Origin: a bacterium
GTDB taxonomy: Bacteria > UBA8248
DNA: 12,754 nt
NCBI GenBank assembly: GCA_027622355.1
Contig: JAQBZT010000051.1
Location: 1-12,754, forward strand
Direction: 5' to 3'
Part shown: in pieces, positions 5,126-12,038 of the stretch
Layout of the letters: every line of letters begins with the position of its first letter
Numbering within the stretch: the first letter of the stretch is position 1
Position numbers and translations under genes: made by a program
Notes under the pieces: model-generated
What the model was told of the DNA's origin: nothing
The model's input: only the letters and a program-made list of their open reading frames with translations
The model's database searches: none

Positions 5126-6751
5126 TTGCCCAGGTCCCCGAAGCCAGAAGTGCTCCCCGGCGATGCCCGGGAGGAGGTGAAAACCCTCTCCGGGATCCCC
5201 CTCAAGCCCGTCTACGGCCCGGGCGATTTTCCGCCGGGCCATTTCGAGGAAGGCATCGGTGCGCCGGGACGGTTCCCCTTCACCCGGGGGGTGCGGCCGG
5301 ACATGTACCGCGGCCGTCTGTGGACGATGCGCCAGTACGCCGGCTTCGGCAGCGCCCGCGAGAGCAACGCGCGCTACCGCTATCTCCTCGATCGGGGGCA
5401 GGCGGGTATCTCCGTCGCCTTCGACCTTCCCACCCAGATCGGCTACGACGCCGACCACCCCCTCGCGCAGGGGGAGGTGGGCAAGGTGGGGGTTTCCATC
5501 TGCTCGATCGAGGACATGGAGATCCTCTTCGAGGGAATCCCCCTCGACAAGATTTCCACCTCCATGACCATCAACGCCACGGCGGCGACCCTCCTTTGTC
5601 TCTACGTGGCGGTGGCGGAGGAGGGCGGGATCCCGCCCGAGGCGCTCCGCGGAACGGTGCAGAACGACATCCTGAAGGAGTACATCGCGCGCGGCACCTA
5701 TATCTACCCGCCCGGCCCGAGCCTCCGCCTCATCACCGACACCATCGCCTTTTGCCGCGAGCGCATCCCGAAGTGGAACGCCATTTCGATCAGCGGCTAC
5801 CACATCCGCGAGGCGGGCTCGACCGCCGTGCAGGAGGTGGCCTTCACCCTGGCGAACGGCATCGTCTACGTGAACGAGGCGGTACGCCGGGGACTCGATG
5901 TGGATGAGATCGGCGGCCAGCTTTCGTTTTTTTTAAATGTGCACAACGATTTTCTCGAGGAGATCGCCAAGTTCCGGGCGGCGCGCCGGCTCTGGGCCCG
6001 GATCATGCGCGATCGGTTCGGGGCCAAGACCGAGCGGGCGCAGATGCTCCGCTTCCATGCCCAGACGGCGGGCAGTTCCCTCACCGCCCAACAGCCGCGG
6101 AACAACGCCGTCCGGGTGGCGTTCCAGGCGATGGCGGCCGTTCTGGGCGGCGCCCAATCCCTGCACACCAACTCGATGGACGAGGCCCTCTCCCTGCCCA
6201 CGGAAGAAGCGGTTCGCCTCGCGCTTCGCACCCAGCAGATCATCGCCGAGGAAACGGGCGTGGCGAATACGGTGGACCCCTGCGGCGGCGCCTGGGCCAT
6301 CGAGGCGCTGACCGATGAGATCGAGCAAGGGGCCCGGGAGATCATCGATCGCATTGACGAGATCGGGGGGATGCTCCAGGCCATCGATCAGGGATGGGTC
6401 CAGGGCATCATTCAGGACAGCGCCTACGCCTACCAGCGGGCGATGGAAGAGAAAAAAATCAAGGTGGTCGGCGTCAACGCCTTCGAGGAAGGGGAGGATT
6501 CCGTCATTCCCACCCTCCAGGTCCGCCCCGGGGTCGAGAAGGAGCAGGCCGAGCGCCTCGCCGCCCTGCGGGGAGGGCGAAATGGCGGCGACGTTTCAGA
6601 TTGTCTTGATACATTGCGGCGCGCGGCGCGCGGGCCGGATAATTTGCTTCCCCATATCCTGGAGGCCGTCCGCCGCCGGGCCACGGTGGGTGAGATCGCC
6701 GATGCGATGCGGGACGTCTTTGGTCTCTATCAAGAGAGGGCCGTTATCTAG
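5126..6751 (+). CDS. Methylmalonyl-CoA mutase large subunit (B12-domain-less type)
   Basis: This is the substrate-binding TIM-barrel subunit of acyl-CoA mutases that interconvert methylmalonyl-CoA and succinyl-CoA by a coenzyme-B12 radical reaction, used in propionate metabolism. From TTG 5126 the protein has 541 residues, the usual size for large subunits whose cobalamin-binding domain is a separate protein; no DxHxxG B12 motif is present here or nearby. Seen: FPFTRGV, MYRGRLWTMRQYAGFG, AFDLPTQIGYDADHP, NDILKEYIARGTYIYPP, ISISGYHIREAG, QSLHTNSMDEAL and TVDPCGG. Tyr71, Arg189 and Tyr225-His226 align with Tyr89, Arg207 and Tyr243-His244 of the Propionibacterium enzyme; the Tyr/Arg pair favours methylmalonyl-CoA over isobutyryl-CoA (Phe/Gln) or 2-hydroxyisobutyryl-CoA (Ile) mutase. 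The in-frame stretch 4955-5125 looks unlike any mutase and is better read as leader. Its 3' end overlaps the next gene. The B12 subunit must be encoded elsewhere. Confidence 0.93.
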   Translation: MPRSPKPEVLPGDAREEVKTLSGIPLKPVYGPGDFPPGHFEEGIGAPGRFPFTRGVRPDMYRGRLWTMRQYAGFGSARESNARYRYLLDRGQAGISVAFDLPTQIGYDADHPLAQGEVGKVGVSICSIEDMEILFEGIPLDKISTSMTINATAATLLCLYVAVAEEGGIPPEALRGTVQNDILKEYIARGTYIYPPGPSLRLITDTIAFCRERIPKWNAISISGYHIREAGSTAVQEVAFTLANGIVYVNEAVRRGLDVDEIGGQLSFFLNVHNDFLEEIAKFRAARRLWARIMRDRFGAKTERAQMLRFHAQTAGSSLTAQQPRNNAVRVAFQAMAAVLGGAQSLHTNSMDEALSLPTEEAVRLALRTQQIIAEETGVANTVDPCGGAWAIEALTDEIEQGAREIIDRIDEIGGMLQAIDQGWVQGIIQDSAYAYQRAMEEKKIKVVGVNAFEEGEDSVIPTLQVRPGVEKEQAERLAALRGGRNGGDVSDCLDTLRRAARGPDNLLPHILEAVRRRATVGEIADAMRDVFGLYQERAVI

Positions 6752-7187
6752 GGGGGCGCTTCTGGTCCTCTCGGGCGCCCTTCTGCTCGGGGCGGGCGGC
6801 GAGCGCCTTCAGTTCTGCAGCCTCTCGGGCGGCATCCGGGTCGAGCGGACGGCGGGGGGCTTGCGGGTTGAGTACCTGGAGGGAAAAGGGTATCCCTTTG
6901 TACTTCGCGGATGGGCGCTGCGCTCCGCCCGCCCGCGGGGGGAAGGGGTGTGCATCGGCCTCCTCCGGCGTCCTCTGGCCCCCGGCCAGCGCAAGAATGT
7001 TCTCCGGGCGCGGGATGAGGTGTTCGAAACCGGCGGCCCCTTTCAGGAGAAGATCATCTACCGCCGGAGCGAGCGGGTGATCGAGCTGGGCGGCGAGCGG
7101 GTGAGCGTGGAGAGCCTTGAGATTCTGCCCCGCCCCAAAGACGCGGAAAGAACCGGCGGAAAGAAATCCGGCAAGGAGCCGAAATGA
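6702..7187 (+). CDS. Unrecognised protein with signal peptide
   Basis: I do not recognise this gene. The frame gives 161 residues from ATG 6702 (GGGTGAG at 6688-6694 upstream), or 155 from TTG 6720; both overlap the end of the mutase. The N-terminus has Lys and Arg followed by a hydrophobic stretch, ALLVLSGALLLGAGG, typical of a signal peptide or anchor; there is no lipobox cysteine. The mature part alternates short beta-prone stretches (GIRVERTAGGLRVEYLEGKG, PFVLRGWALRSA, GVCIGLL, EKIIYRRSERVIELGGERV) and ends in a Lys-rich tail. A small periplasmic or envelope beta-fold protein is a fair guess only. Two points favour a real gene: its stop overlaps the alaS start in an ATGA, and outside this frame the 432 bases between mutase and alaS would be empty in otherwise packed DNA. 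Only the last part of the longer open frame beginning at 6315 is credited; the rest is a mutase shadow. Confidence 0.62.
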   Translation: MRCGTSLVSIKRGPLSRGALLVLSGALLLGAGGERLQFCSLSGGIRVERTAGGLRVEYLEGKGYPFVLRGWALRSARPRGEGVCIGLLRRPLAPGQRKNVLRARDEVFETGGPFQEKIIYRRSERVIELGGERVSVESLEILPRPKDAERTGGKKSGKEPK

Positions 7188-9838
7188 CGGGCAACGAGAT
7201 TCGGAAGAAATTTCTCGATTATTTCCGGGAGAAGGAGCACCAGCCGGTGCGCAGCTCCCTCCTGGTTCCCCAGAACGATCCGACGCTCCTCTTCACGAAT
7301 GCCGGGATGGTGCAGTTCAAGGACGTTTTCACGGGGCTCGAAAAGCGCAGTTATGCGCGCGCGACCAGCAGCCAGAAGTGCCTCCGGGTGAGCGGCAAGC
7401 ACAACGATCTCGAAAACGTGGGTCGCACCGCCCGCCACCACACCTTTTTCGAAATGCTCGGCAATTTCTCCTTCGGCGATTATTTCAAGGGAAAAGCCGT
7501 CGAATTCGCCTGGGAGTTTCTGGTGGACCGGATGGGCCTCGACGGGGACCGGATGTGGATCACCGTCTTCCGCGAGGACGATGAGGCGGCCGAGCTGTGG
7601 AACCGGAAGATCGGTGTTCCGGCCGAGCGCATCATCCGGATGGGGGAGAAGGACAATTTTTGGGCGATGGGCGATACCGGCCCCTGCGGCCCGTGCTCGG
7701 AGCTGATCTACGATCAGGGCGATCACATCGCGGGCGGCCCGCCGGGGAGTCCCGATGAGGAGGGCGACCGCTTCCTCGAAATCTGGAACCTCGTCTTCAT
7801 GCAGTTCAACCGGGATGCTTCCGGCGAGATGAATCCGCTTCCCCGGCCCTCGGTCGATACCGGCATGGGGCTCGAGCGCCTGGCGGCCATCGTCCAGGGA
7901 GAGGTGAGCAACTACCACACCGATCTGCTCATGCCGGTCATTCGTTTTGTGGAGGATCGCTGCGGGGCCGACTACACCGCGAAGGCGCGCGGCGATGCCG
8001 GCACCGAACGGGATGTCTCCTTCCGCGTCATTGCCGATCACATCCGGGCGGTGTGCTTCCTCGTGGCCGACGGGGTGCTGCCCAGCAACGAGGGGCGCGG
8101 CTACGTCCTCCGCCAGATCTCCCGGCGCGCCATGCGGCACGGAAAGATGCTCGGCATCGAGGATCCCTTCCTCTTCCAGGCGGCCGGCGTCGTGGCCGAC
8201 ATGATGGGCGATGCCTTCCCCGAGCTGCGGGAGAACCTCACCTACATCGCCCGCGTCACCCAGGCCGAGGAGGAGCGCTTCGCCCACACCCTCGCCCAGG
8301 GCCAACCCCGGATGGACGCGCTGGCGGCCGAGACCCGGGCGGCGGGGAAAAAGGAGATCTCCGGCCAGGAGGTGTTCGTCCTCCAGGACACCTACGGTTA
8401 TCCATGGGATCTGGCGTTTGAGACCGCCGCTTTTCATGATCTGACGATCGGCCGCGCAGGCTTCGACGCCGCCATGTTGCAGCAGCGCGAGCGCGCCCGT
8501 GCCCATTGGAAGGGATCGGGCGAGGAGGCGGTCTCCCCCCTCTGGCGCGAGGTACGCGAGGAGCGTGGCGGGACGGCGTTTCTCGGCTACATGGAGCTGG
8601 AGGCCGGGGCCGGGGTGCTTGCCATCGTGAAAGGCGGGGAGCGGGTGGAAAGCGCCGCCGCGGGCGATGAGGCCGAGGTGGTGCTCGATCGCACCCCCTT
8701 TTACGGCGAATCGGGCGGCCAGGAAGGCGATCGCGGCAGATTGACCTGGGAGGGCGGCGCGGCCGAGGTGCTCGACACCCAGAAGCCGCTCCCCGAGATA
8801 TTTTCCCACCGCGTCCGGGTGCAGGAGGGAATCCTCGGGGCGGGCGTGAAGGTCACCGCCCAGGTGGATGGCGAGCGGCGCGGCGCCCTGCGGCTGAACC
8901 ACACCGCCACCCATTTGCTGCAGTATGCGCTCAGACAGGTGCTCGGCGATCACGTCAAACAGGCGGGCTCCCATCTCGCGCCCGAGCGGCTCCGCTTCGA
9001 CTACACGCACTTTGCCCCGCTCACCGGCAGCGAGCGCGATCGCATCGAGGACATCGTGAACGCGCGCATCCGCGAAAACGCCGCCGTCTCCACTGAGGTG
9101 ATGGCGCTGGACGATGCCGTGGCCGCGGGCGCGACGGCGCTCTTCGGGGAGCGCTACGGCGAGGAGGTCCGCGTCGTTTCAGTAGGGGACTTCAGCAAGG
9201 AGCTTTGCGGGGGCACCCACGCGGGGGCGGCGGGCGATATCGGACTCTTCCGCATCCTGCACGAGGGGAGCGTCGCCGCGGGGGTGCGGCGGATCGAGGG
9301 GCTGACCGGCCGGAGTGCCCTCGCGCAAGTCCGCCAGGAACAGCAGGCCCTCGCCGAGGTGGGCGAGCTGACCAAGGCGCCGCCGCTCGAGGAGGCCGAC
9401 CGGGTCAGGCGGCTGCTCGATCGGGTGCGGGTGCTCGAGCGCGAGGTGCGCGATCTGAAGGAGCGGGGCGCGCGCGATGAGGTGGGCGATCTGGCAGCCC
9501 AGGCGAAGGAGGTCGCGGGCCTCAAGGTCATCACCGCCCGGGTGGACGGCCAGGAGGCGGGCGCCCTGCGGGGGCTGATCGATGCGGCCAAGGGAAAGCT
9601 CAAGAGCGGGGTCGCCGTTTTAATCTCGGTGACCGACGGGAAGGTCGCCATCGCCGCGGGCGTGACGAAAGACCTGACGGGTCAAGTACATGCGGGCCAT
9701 CTCGTGCGGGATGTGGCCGCGATCGTCGGCGGCAAGGGTGGCGGACGTCCCGATTTCGCCCAGGCCGGCGGGCGCGATGTCGAGAAAGTGGACGAGGCCC
9801 TCGCCGCCGTCCCCGGTCTGATTGAAAAAATGAAGTAG
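7184..9838 (+). CDS. alaS: Alanyl-tRNA synthetase
   Basis: AlaS charges tRNA-Ala and clears mis-charged Ser or Gly. The 884 residues include all domains. The class II catalytic core has motif 1 around RSSLLVPQNDPTLLFTNAGM (about 24-43), motif 2 around ENVGRTARHHTFFEMLGNFS (about 77-96), and motif 3 DTGMGLERL from Asp225. The editing domain carries zinc ligands His573 and His577 (HTATH) and Cys675 and His679 (CGGTH). The C-terminal DHHA1 or C-Ala domain ends in GGKGGGRPDFAQAGG and a closing helix. Length is normal (about 870-890). The start ATG 7184 overlaps the stop of the preceding small secreted protein, so alaS is probably read from the mutase-gene transcript; I see no promoter of its own. 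No defect or fusion is visible. Confidence 0.97.
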   Translation: MTGNEIRKKFLDYFREKEHQPVRSSLLVPQNDPTLLFTNAGMVQFKDVFTGLEKRSYARATSSQKCLRVSGKHNDLENVGRTARHHTFFEMLGNFSFGDYFKGKAVEFAWEFLVDRMGLDGDRMWITVFREDDEAAELWNRKIGVPAERIIRMGEKDNFWAMGDTGPCGPCSELIYDQGDHIAGGPPGSPDEEGDRFLEIWNLVFMQFNRDASGEMNPLPRPSVDTGMGLERLAAIVQGEVSNYHTDLLMPVIRFVEDRCGADYTAKARGDAGTERDVSFRVIADHIRAVCFLVADGVLPSNEGRGYVLRQISRRAMRHGKMLGIEDPFLFQAAGVVADMMGDAFPELRENLTYIARVTQAEEERFAHTLAQGQPRMDALAAETRAAGKKEISGQEVFVLQDTYGYPWDLAFETAAFHDLTIGRAGFDAAMLQQRERARAHWKGSGEEAVSPLWREVREERGGTAFLGYMELEAGAGVLAIVKGGERVESAAAGDEAEVVLDRTPFYGESGGQEGDRGRLTWEGGAAEVLDTQKPLPEIFSHRVRVQEGILGAGVKVTAQVDGERRGALRLNHTATHLLQYALRQVLGDHVKQAGSHLAPERLRFDYTHFAPLTGSERDRIEDIVNARIRENAAVSTEVMALDDAVAAGATALFGERYGEEVRVVSVGDFSKELCGGTHAGAAGDIGLFRILHEGSVAAGVRRIEGLTGRSALAQVRQEQQALAEVGELTKAPPLEEADRVRRLLDRVRVLEREVRDLKERGARDEVGDLAAQAKEVAGLKVITARVDGQEAGALRGLIDAAKGKLKSGVAVLISVTDGKVAIAAGVTKDLTGQVHAGHLVRDVAAIVGGKGGGRPDFAQAGGRDVEKVDEALAAVPGLIEKMK

Positions 9839-9930
9839 GCGAATGACTCCTCCCGGGGGCGGCCCGCTCCCGTTTTCCACGGAAAGGCACGGACACTTTT
9901 TTGACGACCCTTTCGGCGTATCCCGATCGC

Positions 9931-11082
9931 ATGAAAAAGCGTGTGCTCTCCCTTCTCATCGTGGGGCACATTGCGAACGATGCCTATTTCGGATTTCTAC
10001 CCCCCCTGCTACCCCTCCTCGTTGTTCAGTTCGACATTTCGCTGGCGCTCGCGGGCCTGCTCTCGATGATGTTTTCGATCTCGGGGGCGCTGATTCAGCC
10101 CCTTTTCGGCTACTTCCTCGATCGCTTCCGGAAGGGGTGGCTCATCGCGGCGGGCCCGCTCGGCGGCGCGCTGGTGGGGCTGATGGTCTACATGCCGAAC
10201 TACTACACCCTACTGGCGCTTTTCTTCATCGCCGGGCTGGGTTCGGCGATTTTCCATCCGCTGGCTTCGGTGACGGCGAATCAGGCCTCGGGGGGGCGCA
10301 AGGGGCTCGGCGTTTCGATTTACATCGCGGGCGGCCGGCTCGGGGTGGGCATCGGGGCGGCCGTCGCGACCTTCATCGTGACGAGGTGGGGGATGGCGGG
10401 GGTTCCCCTCGGGGCGCTTCTGGGCATCGCCGTGGGTCTTCCGCTCATCTTAATGGCTCCGGATGTTGCGGTGCAGAATCCGGCGGCCGTTCCGAGTTTC
10501 AGCGCCACGTTGGGGGCGCTGCGGCACACCATCCGGCCGCTGGGGGTGCTTTGGCTGGTCAACCTGACGCGGACGATCGTCACGATGACGGTGGGCACCT
10601 TTCTCCCGCTCTATGTCGTCCGGGGGGGAGGCTCCATCGCGGCGGGCGGCCGGGGGGTGACGATCTTTCTTTTCGCGGCGGCGGCCGGCGGCATTTTCGG
10701 CGGCCATCTTTCGGATCGCTTCGGGCGGCGCGAGGTGGTGCTCGGTGGGATGCTGGCGAGCCTGCCCGCTCTTGCGCTGATGTTTCTCTTCCCCGAGCCC
10801 TGGCAGACGGTTTTTCTGATTCTGTCGGGGGCGGCGCTCTACGCCCCGATGGGGGTTTCGGTCACCTACGCGCAGGAGCTTCTGCCGGAGCACGCCGCGC
10901 TGGTGACGGGCTTCATGCTGGGCGTTTTGTGGTTCGTCTCGAGCATGTTCATGGTGGCGGTCGGCGCGCTCGCGGATCTGGCGGGGCTGGCGGTTGCGTT
11001 TCCCGCCGTTTGCCTGATCATGGGGGCCGCTTCGGCGGCGCTCTCCTTCGGCCTGCCGCGGCTGGACGAGCGCCGGGCATAG
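9931..11082 (+). CDS. MFS transporter, fosmidomycin-resistance (Fsr)-like
   Basis: A 383-residue major facilitator protein of the inner membrane, with about 12 hydrophobic helices. It opens with the GHIANDAYFGFLPPLLPLL segment (about residues 12-30), very like the N-terminal G-H-x-x-N-D-x-Y-x-G-x-L-P-x-L-L-P of Fsr-type exporters. The loop between helices 2 and 3 holds GYFLDRFRKGWLI, and the matching loop of the second half is GGHLSDRFGRREVVLGG, the A-type MFS motif. Family members export small drugs such as fosmidomycin, but this subgroup is broad and the natural substrate is unknown. ATG 9931 is chosen because the membrane protein starts MKKRVLSLL there; TTG 9901 is in frame but adds ten unlikely residues. 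Neither has a convincing ribosome-binding site. A small coiled-coil gene follows after 14 bases. The 92 bases after alaS hold only weak stem-loops. Confidence 0.87.
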   Translation: MKKRVLSLLIVGHIANDAYFGFLPPLLPLLVVQFDISLALAGLLSMMFSISGALIQPLFGYFLDRFRKGWLIAAGPLGGALVGLMVYMPNYYTLLALFFIAGLGSAIFHPLASVTANQASGGRKGLGVSIYIAGGRLGVGIGAAVATFIVTRWGMAGVPLGALLGIAVGLPLILMAPDVAVQNPAAVPSFSATLGALRHTIRPLGVLWLVNLTRTIVTMTVGTFLPLYVVRGGGSIAAGGRGVTIFLFAAAAGGIFGGHLSDRFGRREVVLGGMLASLPALALMFLFPEPWQTVFLILSGAALYAPMGVSVTYAQELLPEHAALVTGFMLGVLWFVSSMFMVAVGALADLAGLAVAFPAVCLIMGAASAALSFGLPRLDERRA

Positions 11083-11096
11083 CGGGAGGAGCGGGG

Positions 11097-11477
11097 ATGG
11101 CGGGTGGGTTTGAGCCGCTTCGCGTGGAGCGGGACATCGCCGAGGAGATGGCGAGCACCCTGGGGAGGCTGGGCGAGCGGTTCGAGCGCAGCTGCCGGAA
11201 GGTGTGGGAGCTCAAGGAGGGTTTCGACCAAAGCGTGGCCGCCGCGGAGCGCCTGGGGGGTGAGCTCAACGCCGCCCTCGATGAGGCCGAACGGCTGCGC
11301 TACTACTTGATCGTCCAGCGCGAGGCGATGGGGATGCGCGATCACCGCGAGGTGGCGAAAACGTATCCGCTCCCGCAACTGCCGGGAAGGCCTCCTGCGC
11401 CGGGAGACCCGGCTAGCCCTCGTCTCGCTTGGCCCGGAGTTTTTTCAAGAGGTCGCCGTAGGAAGTCTTCCGGATGA
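11097..11477 (+). CDS. Unrecognised small coiled-coil protein
   Basis: A 126-residue protein I cannot assign to a family. Residues about 8-80 are strongly helical with heptad hydrophobics (for example EEMASTLGRLGERFERSCRKVWELKEGF and ALDEAERLRYYLIVQREAM). The last 40 residues change character to Pro, Gly and Arg (YPLPQLPGRPPAPGD then RGRRRKSSG). ATG 11097 has an excellent ribosome-binding site, GGAGGA (11085-11090), six bases upstream, and starts 14 bases after the transporter stop, so it is probably co-transcribed with it. Its final 65 bases overlap mlaC in antisense. The low-complexity tail coincides with that overlap, so the original protein may have been shorter and extended by stop loss; this is inference. 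No link to the transporter's function is visible beyond position. Confidence 0.68.
   Translation: MAGGFEPLRVERDIAEEMASTLGRLGERFERSCRKVWELKEGFDQSVAAAERLGGELNAALDEAERLRYYLIVQREAMGMRDHREVAKTYPLPQLPGRPPAPGDPASPRLAWPGVFSRGRRRKSSG
11399..11413. other. GC-rich hairpin at the convergent gene ends
   Basis: GCCGGG (11399-11404), loop AGA, CCCGGC (11408-11413) form a perfect 6-bp stem abutting the mlaC stop and lying inside the coiled-coil gene. Neither strand has a T tract after it, so it is at best a weak or factor-dependent terminator. Confidence 0.3.
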
Positions 11478-12012
11478 CGGAACGGAACTGCTGGCGGTAG
11501 TTGTTGACGAGACTGACCCCCTCGATGATGACGTCGTAGACGCGCCATTCGGTGCCGTTCTTGATGAGGCGGTAATGGATGGGAATTTCCTGCCGCTTCT
11601 TCGTAAGGATCACCGTTTCGACGCTGGCCAGCTCCTCGTCGATTTTCTCTCTCCGGTACTGGATTTCCTCGTCCGTGTAGGCTTCTATTTTTGAGAGGTA
11701 GCTTCTTTCCATCAAGAAGCTGAAGAGAGAGATGAATTCCCTTTTCTCCTCCTCCGAGCGCTTTCTCCATTCCTTGGCCAGCGAGCGGCGGGACATTTCG
11801 GTGAAGTCGAAGCGGCCGGCCACCAGGCGCCGCAGCTTGGCGCGGCGTTCGTCTTTTTTCCGGTCGCCCTGGTAGGCCGGGTCCCGGATGACGGCCAGCA
11901 CGTCCTGGACGGTGGCGCGCAATTGCTTCGTCGGCTCTCCCGCCGAGGCGGCGAGCGGTGCCAGGAGAAGGGCCGCAAGAAGCATGACGGCCACCCCGCG
12001 GATGAAAGACAT
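11413..12012 (-). CDS. mlaC: MlaC/Ttg2D-type phospholipid-binding periplasmic protein
   Basis: MlaC carries phospholipids across the periplasm between the outer membrane and the inner-membrane MlaFEDB transporter. The 199-residue protein starts with a clear signal peptide (MSFIRGVAVMLLAALLLAPL, then AASA with cleavage expected after residue 24). The mature part shows the family pattern: a helix with QLRATVQDVLAVIRD, then RLVAGRFDFTEMSRRSLAKEW, a helix FISLFSFLMERSYLSKIEAY, and the beta-sheet end VYDVIIEGVSLVNNYRQQFRSVIRK. ATG 12012 has GGAGAG a few bases upstream; longer readings of the frame run back into the TolC-family gene and lack a signal peptide at their start. It follows the TolC-family gene by 26 bases on the same strand and is likely last in its operon. 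The transporter genes mlaFED are not in the window and may lie beyond its right edge. Confidence 0.9.
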   Translation of the reverse strand: MSFIRGVAVMLLAALLLAPLAASAGEPTKQLRATVQDVLAVIRDPAYQGDRKKDERRAKLRRLVAGRFDFTEMSRRSLAKEWRKRSEEEKREFISLFSFLMERSYLSKIEAYTDEEIQYRREKIDEELASVETVILTKKRQEIPIHYRLIKNGTEWRVYDVIIEGVSLVNNYRQQFRSVIRKTSYGDLLKKLRAKRDEG

Positions 12013-12038
12013 TTGTATCTCTCCTTCCCTTTTCAGCA

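Noticed and set aside
6315..6701. Upstream part of the frame that ends with the secreted unknown protein
   Set aside because: It lies in a different frame inside the conserved mutase gene and reads as Ser/Arg-rich noise.
7058..9010. 650-codon open frame on the minus strand opposite alaS
   Set aside because: It covers the catalytic and editing domains of alaS, crosses into the upstream gene, and has low-complexity composition with no domain; a codon-bias shadow.
9839..9930. Possible terminator or promoter between alaS and the transporter
   Set aside because: Only short stems (CGGG/CCCG at 9854-9866, TTTCC/GGAAA near 9874-9885) without a good loop or T tract, and no -35/-10 pair at proper spacing.
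9843..11096. Long plus-strand frame over the transporter, leading into the coiled-coil gene
   Set aside because: The part before 11097 is an out-of-frame shadow of the transporter, rich in Gly, Arg and Ala. Only the end after the ribosome-binding site at 11085 is accepted as a gene.
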